From SAR202 cluster bacterium bin22 (GTDB taxonomy: Bacteria > Chloroflexota > Dehalococcoidia > Lucifugimonadales > UBA3495), in contig MPMM01000022.1 of the NCBI GenBank assembly GCA_002238505.1, positions 1 to 58,865 on the forward strand: 58,865 nt of DNA. The letters are read 5' to 3'. Position 1 is the stretch's first letter. Every line of letters begins with the position of its first letter. Below the pieces are notes generated by a model. The model worked only from the letters and a program-made list of their open reading frames with translations, was not told the origin of the DNA and ran no database searches. The position numbers were made by a program, and so were the translations under genes. Below, piece by piece: positions 17,164-26,416 of the stretch.

Positions 17164-18278
17164 CGATGACGATGCAACCTCCGGTGGACCGCGGCAAACT
17201 GCCGCTCCGGGTACCCCCGCCGGCCCGGATCACCGGGCTCCGGAGAAACCCGGCCAACCCCAAGCCGGCGGGCAAATACCGCTTTCTGGACATCTTTGCC
17301 GGAATCGGCGGCTTCCGCTTCGGCCTGGAGCCCGCCGGCGGCGCCTGCGTCTGGAGCTGCGAGATCAACCGGTACGCCCGCAGGACCTACTCGGTCAACC
17401 ACGCCGTTGCCGAGGAGGACATCTTCGTCGACGTGAGGGAGGCAGACGCCGGAGACGTGCCGGACCACGAGATGCTCATCGCCGGGTTTCCCTGCCAGCC
17501 CTTCTCCCGGGCCGGAGTCAGCCGGAACCGGTCCCTGAACCGGCCCCACGGGTTCATGGACCTGACGAGGGGAACCCTCTTCTTCGAAATCGCCCGGGTC
17601 CTGGACAGCCACCGGCCCGAGGCCTTCCTGCTGGAGAACGTGCCGGGGCTGCTCACCCACGACCAGGGCCACAGCTTCGAGGTGATCCTCAAGGTACTTG
17701 CCAAGGAGCTGGGCTACCACGTCAGCCACCGGGTCATCGACGCCCTGCACTACGTCCCCCAGCGAAGGCGCCGCCTCTTCATCGCCGGACAGCTGCGCCG
17801 CGACTGCCCGGACCTGAACCGGCTGGACCTGCCGCCCGCCGAGAGCACGCTGGCCGAGATCCTGCACCCGCAGGACGGCACCGAGCAGGCCGAACCGCCC
17901 TACACCAGCGGCCCAGCCGCCCAGGTCAGCGCCAAGTACACGCTGGGCGACGGCACCTGGAACGCGCTGCTGCGCCACCGGGAGAAGCACGCCAACCGGG
18001 GCAACGGCTTCGGTTTCACCATCGCGGATCCGGGGCAGCCCTCGCGGACCCTGACCGCCCGCTACGGAAAGGACGGCCAGGAGGTCCTGATCGCCACCCC
18101 CGACTACGAAAAGCCCAGGCGGCTGACGCCGCGGGAATGCTCAAGGCTGATGGGCATGCCCAGGCTCCAGATCCCCGTCTCCGACCGGCAGGCTTACCAC
18201 CAGCTCGGCAACTCAGTTGTCCCAGCGCTGGTGGAGGACCTGGCCGACTACCTGATGGGACAGCGCCACGCGCTATGA
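17160..18278 (+). CDS. DNA (cytosine-5) methyltransferase
   Basis: A 372-residue enzyme that would transfer a methyl group from AdoMet to C5 of cytosine in a specific DNA site. Motif I FLDIFAGIGGFRFGLE (about 42-57), motif IV GFPCQPFSRAG with catalytic Cys about 112, motif VI ENVPG (about 159-163), motif VIII PQRRRRLF (about 200-207) and motif X QLGNSVVPALVEDLADYL are all present in order. The target-recognition region lies about residues 215-310. No cognate endonuclease is adjacent, so it is probably an orphan methylase that guards the element against restriction. The ATG overlaps the preceding gene. Confidence 0.95.
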   Translation: MTMTMQPPVDRGKLPLRVPPPARITGLRRNPANPKPAGKYRFLDIFAGIGGFRFGLEPAGGACVWSCEINRYARRTYSVNHAVAEEDIFVDVREADAGDVPDHEMLIAGFPCQPFSRAGVSRNRSLNRPHGFMDLTRGTLFFEIARVLDSHRPEAFLLENVPGLLTHDQGHSFEVILKVLAKELGYHVSHRVIDALHYVPQRRRRLFIAGQLRRDCPDLNRLDLPPAESTLAEILHPQDGTEQAEPPYTSGPAAQVSAKYTLGDGTWNALLRHREKHANRGNGFGFTIADPGQPSRTLTARYGKDGQEVLIATPDYEKPRRLTPRECSRLMGMPRLQIPVSDRQAYHQLGNSVVPALVEDLADYLMGQRHAL

Positions 18279-18343
18279 ACCAGGAGACCCGTAACGAAAG
18301 CCAGCGCGAGCCCGCCCGCCGGTAAACTATCCGGGAGGTGAAA

Positions 18344-19654
18344 ATGATGCCAGCACAGCCCGAGAACGACAGAGCGAACAGTTCCAGCCGGCCCGACACG
18401 GGCGCCGGATACCGGGACAAGAGCGCCCAGGAAATGGAACCGGCCAGCCTGCTGGCCGCAATGAACGATCCGGCCGACGGAAGCGCCAACAACTACGAGC
18501 CCGAGGTAAAACTGCCGGGCAGAGACCAGCGGTCGGCAAGATGGAAACGCATCCTGCATGGCGAGACCAACTACGACGAAAAGAACGAGCCCGCGCCGTG
18601 GGACGCCCGCGCCATGGGCTTCGCCTCCGAAGCGGCAACCCCCTACTACGTCGCCATCAACGACCCGGAACAGGCGCTGGGCAGCGCCGGCCAGGACTAC
18701 GACCAGGTGGAACTCACCATGAGCATGTACCGGCAGGTCCACGGCGAAGCGTGGGAAGACCGGCTCACCGGCCTGACCAGGACGGCCCGGGGCAGGACGG
18801 AACTCGGCGAGCACCTCGTATACCTGGGCCTGAGCCAGGGCAATGAGAGCCTGGTAACCGAGGGTAAGGACCTGATGGACCGGACCGCCGACGAGATGCT
18901 GGAAGCCCTCACGGCGCCGGAAACCGACAACGCCCTGACGAGACACGCGGCAAGGGAGGAATCGGCCCTGGACGAGCCCTTCATATATATGATGGAGATG
19001 GAGCACACCAGGTACAACCTGATGGAGCTGGGACTCACGGACAAAAAGGCCCAGGACACGGCCGCAGGATTCCTGAAGGAGAACACGGCCGCCTCGGCGG
19101 CAGACAAACTGGCCCATGCCACCAGCAGCCTGACCATGAACATCGAGGACCCGGAGTTGAGAAAGGCAGTACGCGACACCGCGGATCTGGCCTTCGGCAA
19201 CCACGACCGGGGAGCGATTGCCGACCTGGCAGCCCACTGCGCGCAGGGAAACACCCACCTGGCCGCCGAAGCCTACGGCAAGATGCTCTGGACACGGGAA
19301 CTGGCCGCAACGGCGCTGGAAAACGACCGAACCATCGCCCGAGAGGCCGCAGAAACAATGGACGAAATGCTGGCGCTGATCAATGGCAGCGACCCGGCGG
19401 CGGCCCTGGAAAGGGCGAACGACGACCTGGAAGTCCGCCACGCACGCTACGACAGCAGACCCACGCCGGCCAACGCCACCGCCCTGCAACTGGCCGAGGA
19501 CCTGAGCCAGGAGCTGATCAACCACCGCTACGCCGCGGAAAACCCGGGCGAGCCAGGCGCCGCCTTCGGAGAAGGGGCCCTCAACCGGGCCGCCAGCGCC
19601 ATGCGGCAGCTGGCCAGCCTGGACGCCGCCGTCAGGATCCACGAATCCCCCTGA
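18344..19654 (+). CDS. acidic helical protein, probable paralogue of the 11797 product
   Basis: A protein of about 436 residues; GGGAGG lies a few bases before ATG 18344. It has no membrane span and is rich in Ala, Glu and Asp. Several stretches recall the larger protein at 11797: YLGLSQGNESLVTEGKDLMD, then DEPFIYMMEMEHTRYNLMEL. A shared helical-repeat fold is inferred. The function is unknown. It follows the C5 methyltransferase by about 65 bases and may belong to a new transcription unit (GGTAAACTAT just upstream). Confidence 0.55.
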   Translation: MMPAQPENDRANSSSRPDTGAGYRDKSAQEMEPASLLAAMNDPADGSANNYEPEVKLPGRDQRSARWKRILHGETNYDEKNEPAPWDARAMGFASEAATPYYVAINDPEQALGSAGQDYDQVELTMSMYRQVHGEAWEDRLTGLTRTARGRTELGEHLVYLGLSQGNESLVTEGKDLMDRTADEMLEALTAPETDNALTRHAAREESALDEPFIYMMEMEHTRYNLMELGLTDKKAQDTAAGFLKENTAASAADKLAHATSSLTMNIEDPELRKAVRDTADLAFGNHDRGAIADLAAHCAQGNTHLAAEAYGKMLWTRELAATALENDRTIAREAAETMDEMLALINGSDPAAALERANDDLEVRHARYDSRPTPANATALQLAEDLSQELINHRYAAENPGEPGAAFGEGALNRAASAMRQLASLDAAVRIHESP

Positions 19655-19722
19655 ACTCCCCACAGACCGACGAAGGCCGCCAAGGCGGCAACGGCAGAAG
19701 GCCCACCCAGGAGAGAAGCCAC

Positions 19723-20409
19723 ATGAATGACAACGGATCCGGCCAGGCCGGAGACCGCTGGGAGAAGCTGCGCCTGCTGGAAGAGCTCACCCGGGAGGAA
19801 CTCCTGCCCGAGCTGGCCGACAGCCTGATCACCCTGCCCCAGGGCCTGCAGATGGTGCATCACCCGCTGGTGGTGGAGATAGCCGTCATGCCGGGCGCCC
19901 TGAACCGGAAACTGCGGGACCGACAGGAACGGCTGACCCGGGAGACCGACCCGGAAACGATCCTGTGGCTCCACGAAAGGCCCTACCGGCTGACCAAGCT
20001 GAAAGAGATGTGGGAAGACGGGAAGATCGACCGGACAACTCTGCCGCACCTCCTCGGCAGGTTCTGGCGGGACAGTGAGGGGTCCAGCGACGAGGAACAG
20101 GACTCCAGCTGGATCATCGGGATGTTCCGCGAGGCGGGATTCCTGTGCGACATCGGCTGGAATCCACCCCAGCAGCCCATGCCGGTATGGAGGGGAGGAC
20201 TCCCCTGCGGAATGTCCTGGACCCTGGACCGCAACGTAGCCGAATACTTCAGCAGCAGGTTTCGGCAACACGCCCGCCCGCTGTACCAGGCCATAGCCCC
20301 GCCGGAAGCCGTGCTGGCGGTGTTCATGGACGCCCGGGCGGAAAGCGAGGTGGTCGCCGACCCATCCCTCCTGCAGGAGGTCAGACTGGTCAGGAAAGCC
20401 ATAGCCTGA
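19723..20409 (+). CDS. possible ADP-ribosyltransferase-fold protein
   Basis: A 228-residue protein. The C-terminal half reads MPVWRGGLPCGMSWTLDRNV, then AEYFSSRF, then PPEAVLAVFMDARAESEVV. Arg in WRGG, Ser-Trp-Thr, and Glu in SEVVADP are spaced as in the R-S-E core of ADP-ribosyltransferases, which modify proteins or nucleic acids using NAD. Such enzymes are used by phages for host takeover and by bacteria as toxins. This is motif-level evidence only. The N-terminal half is helical, with no match. Confidence 0.45.
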   Translation: MNDNGSGQAGDRWEKLRLLEELTREELLPELADSLITLPQGLQMVHHPLVVEIAVMPGALNRKLRDRQERLTRETDPETILWLHERPYRLTKLKEMWEDGKIDRTTLPHLLGRFWRDSEGSSDEEQDSSWIIGMFREAGFLCDIGWNPPQQPMPVWRGGLPCGMSWTLDRNVAEYFSSRFRQHARPLYQAIAPPEAVLAVFMDARAESEVVADPSLLQEVRLVRKAIA

Positions 20410-20438
20410 AGAGACCCAGCAAGAAAGAGGAGAACCCC

Positions 20439-20960
20439 ATGACCGAGAAGCAAGACAGATACCCGGTCGTATTGCTGGCCACGGCCCCCGCAGCCACAGC
20501 AATGCGACAAGCCGCCGGACTGCCCGAGGACGCCAGCATCGTCATACACGCGCAGCTGACCGAGGACGAATTCGAGAACCTGACGCGAGACGACAGTACC
20601 GGCAAGCCAGCCCACATGAAGAACTGCGTTGCCATACAGGTCACCGGGCCCGACGGCTGGAACATAACCTACAACGTCGATGAGGTCATGGCCGCGGAGC
20701 ACAGCCGGGAAACCTGGCAGGAAAGGGCCATCAACGCGCTCAGAGTCCAGGCCGGCCTGCCGGAACTCACCGGATCTGACCTGGTCAAGGTGGCCAGAAC
20801 CCGGGAGGAATGCTCGCTGAGGACGCTAAGCGCGCTGGTCAACATGGGCGAGTGGTCGGTCATAGAAACCGACGTAGTTGGCGACGGCGAGATCCTGTCG
20901 GCGCTCGACAGCGCCGGAGTGACGCTGGACGACCTTCAGAAGGAAGAACACTCCGGTTGA
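20439..20960 (+). CDS. hypothetical protein
   Basis: A 173-residue protein from ATG 20439, with AGAGGAG eight bases upstream. It starts MTEKQDRYPVVLLATAPAAT, which has the look of a Rossmann-like strand, but no nucleotide motif follows. The C-terminal part (EILSALDSAGVTLDDLQKEE) is acidic and helical. No family is recognised. It lies 29 bases after the candidate ADP-ribosyltransferase and probably shares its transcript. Confidence 0.5.
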   Translation: MTEKQDRYPVVLLATAPAATAMRQAAGLPEDASIVIHAQLTEDEFENLTRDDSTGKPAHMKNCVAIQVTGPDGWNITYNVDEVMAAEHSRETWQERAINALRVQAGLPELTGSDLVKVARTREECSLRTLSALVNMGEWSVIETDVVGDGEILSALDSAGVTLDDLQKEEHSG

Positions 20961-20987
20961 TGAAAGCCGCCGCCACCCGCGGCTGAA

Positions 20988-20993
20988 TATAAT
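20988..20993 (+). promoter_or_regulatory. -10 element TATAAT upstream of the 21028 gene
   Basis: GAATATAATCGGCCC lies 35 bases before the ATG at 21028, in a 67-base gap. A TTGATG lies about 25 bases further upstream, too far for a standard -35. Confidence 0.4.
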
Positions 20994-21027
20994 CGGCCCT
21001 GTACCCACTTCACTGAAGGGATAGACG

Positions 21028-22506
21028 ATGAACGAAAGAGAAGAGGACCGGCAGGAGACCGCCAGCCAGGAGACCGCCGACGGGCCCGGCCCGGATAACA
21101 GGCAGGACCCGCTTAAGCTGTTCAAGAGACCGGCAGTGGCCATCACGATCGGCGCAACGCTCCTCCTGCTTGGCATCGGAACCGCAATAGCGACGCAGCT
21201 CCTGACGGGAGGCGCCGAGCCCGAAAACGCAGCCGAGGAACACATCGGCCGCAACTACGAGCAGCTGGCCCGGCAGGTCTTGACCAGGGCCATCGACGAC
21301 GCTGAATTACGGGAGCAGGCGCTGCAGGAGGCCCTGGACTACCTCGAACCGGCACAGGCAGCGGGAAAGCCGCCCTACGAATGCCGGGCCGACAGTGAGA
21401 CCTGGCCCACCGACGGCGCCGACTGCGGCATCTTCGTGAAGGCGCCCAGGTCCACCGGGGAGGAATTCACCGCCGGGGTGATTGTCCAGCTGGCCGAGGA
21501 ATCGAGCGGACCCTTTCGATCGAAGGCGACCGCCCTCAGGTCCGCCCTGGACCGGGCCAGCATCGCAGCCAACGGACGCCTGCTAACCCAGCCAAACACA
21601 GAAGCTGAAGGGCAAGAGACCAAAGACGAAGAAGGGCCGGAGCCGCCGGGCAACGAAGAGGCCGCCGTGGAGCCAACGCCGGAGATGCAACGCATCGAGG
21701 AGCCGAGGCCCAGAATTCCAACACCGGCGCCGGAGGCCGAGGCCCAGGCCAACATCTGCCAGCGGAACCCGGAGGTACAGGACGCCATCATCGAAAACCT
21801 GGGCATCAGCCGCTGCCAGGACATCACCGGCGAGAACCTCTTCCGCATCAGGGAGCTGGAGGTGAAGACCGACAGCCTCGGGGCCGGCGACCTGGCAGGA
21901 CTGACCAACCTGACCGACCTGAAAGTCCAGACGGTAACCCAGCCGCCGGACGCACTGCTGGAGGCGACTCCGCAGCTTGAGAGCATCCGATACGAGTTCA
22001 TCGGCGAGAGATGGACGCTGACGCCAAACTTCCACTGGCCAGCGGCACTGGCCCAGCTGAGCATAACCACAGACGACGGCGCGGGCGTGATCCTGGCCGA
22101 CAATGCGCTGGCCAGCGCCGAGAGCCTACAGAAACTGGAGGTCCATGGCATCGAGGTCCTCCAGGCCAACGCCCTGGAAGGCCTCGACCACCTGGAGACC
22201 ATCAGCCTGAGCGCCAAGCAGGAAGAGCCCATCCCACTGATAGTGCCCCTGAGCGCGACGGCGCTGGAAAACATGGCCAGCCTGACCAGCCACCGGCTGG
22301 AGGGGTTCAGCAGGAGCGGACCCCTGCGCTTCCACTCCGACAAAACGGCCTGCGGCCTGACAACTCTGGTCAAGCTGGACAGCGCCAGTCCCGGAGGGCT
22401 CATCGCCGACCGTTCGGTCGACCAGGTAGGAGACGCGTTGGTATGCGTCCTCACCTACGCCGACGGAACAACAAATCTGATAAACCTGGGCCCGCCGGGC
22501 GGATAG
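21028..22506 (+). CDS. membrane-anchored leucine-rich-repeat protein
   Basis: A 492-residue protein. A charged cytoplasmic head (about 33 residues) is followed by one membrane span (AVAITIGATLLLLGIGTAIA), a helical domain with a Cys pair, a Pro/Glu-rich linker, and an LRR region. The LRR starts with the cap NICQRNPEVQDAIIENLGIS and continues ITGENLFRIRELEVK, then LAGLTNLTDLKV. This cap-plus-LRR style is frequent in Chloroflexota surface proteins. It probably faces outward and binds a partner. A TATAAT box precedes it. It ends with TAG, and the next gene starts 28 bases later. Confidence 0.7.
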   Translation: MNEREEDRQETASQETADGPGPDNRQDPLKLFKRPAVAITIGATLLLLGIGTAIATQLLTGGAEPENAAEEHIGRNYEQLARQVLTRAIDDAELREQALQEALDYLEPAQAAGKPPYECRADSETWPTDGADCGIFVKAPRSTGEEFTAGVIVQLAEESSGPFRSKATALRSALDRASIAANGRLLTQPNTEAEGQETKDEEGPEPPGNEEAAVEPTPEMQRIEEPRPRIPTPAPEAEAQANICQRNPEVQDAIIENLGISRCQDITGENLFRIRELEVKTDSLGAGDLAGLTNLTDLKVQTVTQPPDALLEATPQLESIRYEFIGERWTLTPNFHWPAALAQLSITTDDGAGVILADNALASAESLQKLEVHGIEVLQANALEGLDHLETISLSAKQEEPIPLIVPLSATALENMASLTSHRLEGFSRSGPLRFHSDKTACGLTTLVKLDSASPGGLIADRSVDQVGDALVCVLTYADGTTNLINLGPPGG

Positions 22507-22534
22507 ACCCGGCCGGCCCGGCAGGAACAGAGAA

Positions 22535-22825
22535 TTGAACAGTAACCAGAACGGACCACACGAGTACCGGCACGTCAGGCACAACGCCCACACCGACGGC
22601 TTCCAGTGCCGAAAATGCCTGGGCTGGCTCTTCATCCCCTTCCCGCGGGGAAGAAGGCCATTCACCCTGCCCGGCAACCGCCAGAGGCGGGTGAAGCCCA
22701 CCAAGGCCGCAGCGCGGCTGAACTACACTCCGGAACAGTCGATGAGAACCCGAACCGATCCCCACGAGTTCCGGCTGGACCCGAGCATCTACGACAACTG
22801 CCCGGGAGAGGAGCAGACAGCATGA
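22535..22825 (+). CDS. small zinc-ribbon-like protein
   Basis: A 96-residue protein from TTG 22535. One Cys pair (FQCRKCLGW) follows a His-rich head (HEYRHVRHNAHTDG), enough for a single zinc site. The rest is basic and Arg/Pro-rich. Start assignment is tentative because TTG lacks a strong site. Its TGA overlaps the ATG of the next gene. Confidence 0.45.
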   Translation: MNSNQNGPHEYRHVRHNAHTDGFQCRKCLGWLFIPFPRGRRPFTLPGNRQRRVKPTKAAARLNYTPEQSMRTRTDPHEFRLDPSIYDNCPGEEQTA

Positions 22826-23256
22826 CAACCCCGAAGGAACCCATCCTGAAAGAGGACGAAAGAAGCCGAAAGTCGGCCAGGTACACCCGCGACCGCCAGT
22901 GGCAGGTACTGGAGAAGATGGCCGAACACGGGACCATCCATATCTGCTGGTGGGACAAAAAGGGGGTCCACAAGGGCAAGGAAAGGCCCGACGACCTGGT
23001 CGTCTTCGGGCTGCTTAACGGCATGGACCTGGCCGCGTGGCTGAGAAGCCATCCCGAATGGGTGGAAATGGGAGAGTGGGACGACGAACACTACGCCATG
23101 CCGGCCACCATAACCGAGGCCGGACGAGCCGCCCTGCGGGAGAGGGAAAAGTACGACCTCGAACCGGTGGTCAGCGGCCTGGTGGAGCCCGGCTGGCAGG
23201 CCGTGCCGGCAGAGCGCGAGGACCCGAAGCAAAGTCCGGCCGGCGAGCCGTCATGA
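22822..23256 (+). CDS. hypothetical protein with winged-helix-like features
   Basis: A 144-residue protein from ATG 22822, joined by four-base overlaps to both neighbours. RQWQVLEKMAEHGTIHICWW followed, later, by ITEAGRAALREREKYDL resembles the first helix and final helix of small winged-helix domains. This is weak evidence for DNA binding. The tail is Pro/Glu-rich. Confidence 0.45.
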   Translation: MTTPKEPILKEDERSRKSARYTRDRQWQVLEKMAEHGTIHICWWDKKGVHKGKERPDDLVVFGLLNGMDLAAWLRSHPEWVEMGEWDDEHYAMPATITEAGRAALREREKYDLEPVVSGLVEPGWQAVPAEREDPKQSPAGEPS

Positions 23257-23630
23257 ACGTCGGGGCGATGATCGGGATTGAACAGCCCGACGGGACCGTC
23301 GATTACACCCGGCTGGAGCGGGGCGGAGAGCCCCAGTGGGCCGGGGCCCTGCTGGCATCCGCCCGGGAACCCCTCAACTTCGCAAGAAGAATCATCGAAG
23401 CCGGCGAGCTGGTCGAGATCCAGCGCGACCGCACCATGATATCAGACCAACGGCGTACCAGAGCCCGGAGAACCTGCCCAGGACGGGTCGCATTCCTGGA
23501 ACTGGCAGTCCACACGCCGGGCACAGACTACTGTTACCTGAGACGGGGACGAACCTGGTACTGCGCCGCCACCGGAAAGGAAGCCGCCAACCGGCCCATG
23601 CGAGAGCTGGAGGACATGATCCTGGAATGA
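23253..23630 (+). CDS. hypothetical protein
   Basis: A 125-residue protein from ATG 23253 in the same tight cluster of overlapping genes. It contains a basic middle (DQRRTRARRTCPGRVAFLEL) and two later Cys (DYCYLRRGRTWYC). No family is recognised. It is compact and probably globular. Confidence 0.45.
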   Translation: MNVGAMIGIEQPDGTVDYTRLERGGEPQWAGALLASAREPLNFARRIIEAGELVEIQRDRTMISDQRRTRARRTCPGRVAFLELAVHTPGTDYCYLRRGRTWYCAATGKEAANRPMRELEDMILE

Positions 23631-23709
23631 AATCTCCACTGAGGCCGGTGCAGCGACTCGGCCGGCCATCAGACACAGGAAAATGAGAAGGAGGTAATTC
23701 CAGGACAAG

Positions 23710-24195
23710 ATGATCGAATTCAACATGAAAGAATTGGACCAGCGCAAGCTCAGCGAAAAGAGCGTGGCAACATTGGACCTCATCTCCAGCGGCCGCAGCG
23801 CCGAGTATGCCGCCGCATACACCAAGAGCGCCCACGACGAGGGCAAACCGGACGAGTACGCCCACATGTACGCCCTGGCCTTCGAGGAATACCACCGGAC
23901 CCTGAGGGCCTACCTCCAGGAAAACGGATGCTACGCCATGACCTTCGTAGAACAGCAGCTGACAGACGGCTACCGGGAAGACGCCGTGGACCTGATGCTC
24001 GAATTCATGTGCCAGGACTACGGGCACAGCTACGCCACCGCCTACGCCGAGGCGTCCCTGTCGGACAACAGCCACGAATACTGCCAGGCCTACGGATCCG
24101 CAATGGCCCAGGGCCACAGCGAGGACTTCGCGCGGGGCGCGGGACACCAGGCCGAATTGCACCGGGGAACCAGGGGGTTGCAGCTGGCCGCGTAG
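23710..24195 (+). CDS. repeat-containing helical protein
   Basis: A 161-residue protein with GAAGGAGG about 18 bases before ATG 23710. It shows a degenerate helical repeat in which Tyr-Ala-x-x-Tyr recurs: AEYAAAYTKSAHDEG, DEYAHMYALAFEE, HSYATAYAEASLSD and HEYCQAYGSAMAQG. The stop is TAG; the same frame then runs on 21 codons to a TGA that overlaps the next ATG by four bases (24258). That junction is typical of real stops in this window, so a longer product is possible. The function is unknown. Confidence 0.55.
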   Translation: MIEFNMKELDQRKLSEKSVATLDLISSGRSAEYAAAYTKSAHDEGKPDEYAHMYALAFEEYHRTLRAYLQENGCYAMTFVEQQLTDGYREDAVDLMLEFMCQDYGHSYATAYAEASLSDNSHEYCQAYGSAMAQGHSEDFARGAGHQAELHRGTRGLQLAA

Positions 24196-24257
24196 CTGAC
24201 CGCCGGGGAACAGCGCCCCCAGCAAGGATGGCACCGAGTAAAAAAGGACTTTAAGTC

Positions 24258-26096
24258 ATGAGATGCACAAAAAGAACCCAACTAACGGCCGGGCTGATCC
24301 TGACCGCGCAGGCGTTGCTGCTGATGACGGGCTGCCAGGGCAGCGAGCCGCACCCGGCCCCGGCCACGGTCGCGCCGGCGGCGGAAGTATACAGCGAACC
24401 GGCCAGGCCGACCGCCGGAGCCCAGGCCTCCACCGCGCCAAGGGCGCTGTACCAGCCCTGGAGCAGGCTGATAGACGCAGGCACAGGCTGGCCCACGGCG
24501 ACCCCCGCGCCGAAACCGGCGCCGACTGCCCAGGCCACACCGGCCCCAACGCAGGCCGCAATACCAGCCACAATACCGGCCCCGACACCGGCGCATGTGC
24601 CGCAAAAGAGAACGAACACCCTGGATGACGAGAACGCGGCGCTGACGCTGCTGCTCCGCCAAAAGAGCCCGAAGGCCGCGGCCCAAGCGGCGGCGCTGCC
24701 CTGGGTCCAGGACGGCTTAACCGCAACGGAGCAGGAAGCGTACCGGAACATAGTAGGCCTGGCCGACGCCGCCGGCGACGACACAACAGCCAAGATCATT
24801 AAAATGCCCTTTCTGCAGGAACTATCCAGTCTCGACAACATAATGCTCAACGCCCTGATAAGGGGAGCAACGCTGAGCCCCGACGAGCTAAAACGCATCC
24901 TCGGACTGCCGGCCCTCCAGAGGGACGGAATAACCGACGACACGCTCCCCCACCTGGTAACCACCCTGCGGGAGGAGACCATTAACAATCGGGAACTGGT
25001 GAATATCCTGCTGAATCCAGCGCTCACCATCGGCCAGTCCTGGACGGTAGACACCGCCCACTCAGGCCAGATGCAAACCTACCTGCTGGCGCCCAGGCAA
25101 CATCAGAACCCCGAGCTGCGGGACAAAATCAGCGACGCGCTAATCCGCATCGAAGAGCTGATGGCACTCCCCCTGCCCGCCGACGCCGCCGTATTCGCCG
25201 TGTCAGAGAGCCTGACCCTGGAGGCGGCAGGAGCCCACCACCACGATGTGATCGGACTCAACCCAGAGGTCCTGAACAGGACCAACGTGAGGCGACTGCT
25301 GGCCCACGAAATCGCGCACTACTACTGGAACCACCACCCAGGCTGGCTGGACGAAGGTATGGCCAACGTCCTTGAAGAGATGGCCGTAAACGGCACACAG
25401 CCCGGCAGAACACCGGTGGTCGAGTACCCCTGTCCCTACTACGAAAACATACGGGACCTGGAGGAGGATGCGCCGGCTCCCGGCACGCCGCAGTACAGCT
25501 GCAACTACAGCTGGGGAGAGAGGCTCTTCCAGAGCCTGAGATTAACGCTGGGGGACGAGGCCTTCCTGCGAGCCGCCGCCCAGTTCCACCAGGAGACCGC
25601 CGCAGGCATGGCGCCGGTAGACCGGCTCAAGAGGACCTTCGGGCACGAGAAGATCATCGACGCCTGGTACTCAGGGACCAAGCAGAGAGCCCCACGGCCG
25701 GAAGGAAGCCAAGCACCCACGGGGCGGTTTGAGAACCAGGGACTCATCGTTACCAGCATCAGCATCGACGACCGGAGGACCGGCAAAAAATACAACGTAT
25801 TCAGCGCGTCACAAGACCCGCCCTGGCGGATCTGGATCACCCTGAACACTGTCAGCGACGACGCAAGCGCGCCGGCAACAGACCTGCTCTACACCCTGGA
25901 GATCAGACACGAGGACGGATTTCCCTTCCAACGAAGGGAGAGAACCATGAGCGGACTACCCCGCCAGAGGCAAAAGAGCCACAGCACATGGATCGTGCCA
26001 GGGTACGAAGGGTGGAGAGCCGGCCAGCACACCGCAGCGATCTACGACCGGAAAGGAACGCTGGTGGCAACCAGAGAATGGACGGTCACGCCGTGA
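24258..26096 (+). CDS. lipoprotein metallopeptidase (HExxH, gluzincin-like)
   Basis: A 612-residue protein. The signal peptide ends in the lipobox LLMTGC, followed by a Pro/Thr/Ala-rich stalk to about residue 115, a helical domain, and then the peptidase core RRLLAHEIAHYYWNHHPGWL (HEIAH about residue 350), followed by DEGMA, which supplies the third zinc ligand as in gluzincins. A C-terminal beta-rich domain follows (from about 500). It would cleave proteins outside the membrane. It sits between a repeat protein and the MNT-HEPN gene. Confidence 0.75.
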   Translation: MRCTKRTQLTAGLILTAQALLLMTGCQGSEPHPAPATVAPAAEVYSEPARPTAGAQASTAPRALYQPWSRLIDAGTGWPTATPAPKPAPTAQATPAPTQAAIPATIPAPTPAHVPQKRTNTLDDENAALTLLLRQKSPKAAAQAAALPWVQDGLTATEQEAYRNIVGLADAAGDDTTAKIIKMPFLQELSSLDNIMLNALIRGATLSPDELKRILGLPALQRDGITDDTLPHLVTTLREETINNRELVNILLNPALTIGQSWTVDTAHSGQMQTYLLAPRQHQNPELRDKISDALIRIEELMALPLPADAAVFAVSESLTLEAAGAHHHDVIGLNPEVLNRTNVRRLLAHEIAHYYWNHHPGWLDEGMANVLEEMAVNGTQPGRTPVVEYPCPYYENIRDLEEDAPAPGTPQYSCNYSWGERLFQSLRLTLGDEAFLRAAAQFHQETAAGMAPVDRLKRTFGHEKIIDAWYSGTKQRAPRPEGSQAPTGRFENQGLIVTSISIDDRRTGKKYNVFSASQDPPWRIWITLNTVSDDASAPATDLLYTLEIRHEDGFPFQRRERTMSGLPRQRQKSHSTWIVPGYEGWRAGQHTAAIYDRKGTLVATREWTVTP

Positions 26097-26133
26097 CGAG
26101 AAGCGGGAGCGTACCGGGGAAAAAGTAAGAGAC

Positions 26134-26337
26134 ATGACCATCAGGAAACAGGAAAAGGGCGCCCCCGGCGAACCGGAGACGCCCCTGACAGGAGAAAAAC
26201 CGATAGCGGGCTACTCGCCGTCTCCGTCGCCGTCTCCGTCGCCGTCCCCGTCCCCGCCACCGTCTCCGCCCTCAGGGCCATCGTCATTCCCGCCCTCAGG
26301 ACCGCCATCGGGGGCAGGGGCGCCGTCACCCGGCTGA
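26134..26337 (+). CDS. Ser-Pro repeat peptide (doubtful)
   Basis: A 67-codon frame with a short charged head and a Ser-Pro repeat tail encoded by repeats of CCGTCT and CCGTCG. The ribosome binding site is weak. The opposite strand holds a frame with a better site over the same bases (26211-26390), so only one of the two is likely to be translated. Confidence 0.25.
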   Translation: MTIRKQEKGAPGEPETPLTGEKPIAGYSPSPSPSPSPSPSPPPSPPSGPSSFPPSGPPSGAGAPSPG

Positions 26338-26390
26338 GTAACGGACAGGGCGGAGGGAGAGCGACGGGCCAGAAGCATTCTGAGATTCAT
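26211..26390 (-). CDS. small Gly-Asp repeat peptide
   Basis: A 59-residue frame on the minus strand. ATG 26390 is preceded at the right distance by GGGAGG. It has a basic head (MNLRMLLARRSPSALSV) and an acidic Gly/Asp tail that ends in a perfect Gly-Asp repeat. The arrangement, a short leader and a repetitive acidic core, is like a secreted or modified peptide, or a calcium-binding tail, but no partner enzymes are adjacent. It lies divergent from the MNT-HEPN gene, with a palindrome between them. Confidence 0.35.
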   Translation of the reverse strand: MNLRMLLARRSPSALSVTQPGDGAPAPDGGPEGGNDDGPEGGDGGGDGDGDGDGDGDGE

Positions 26391-26416
26391 CTTGGACCTC
26401 CCACGGTGCAAATTCA

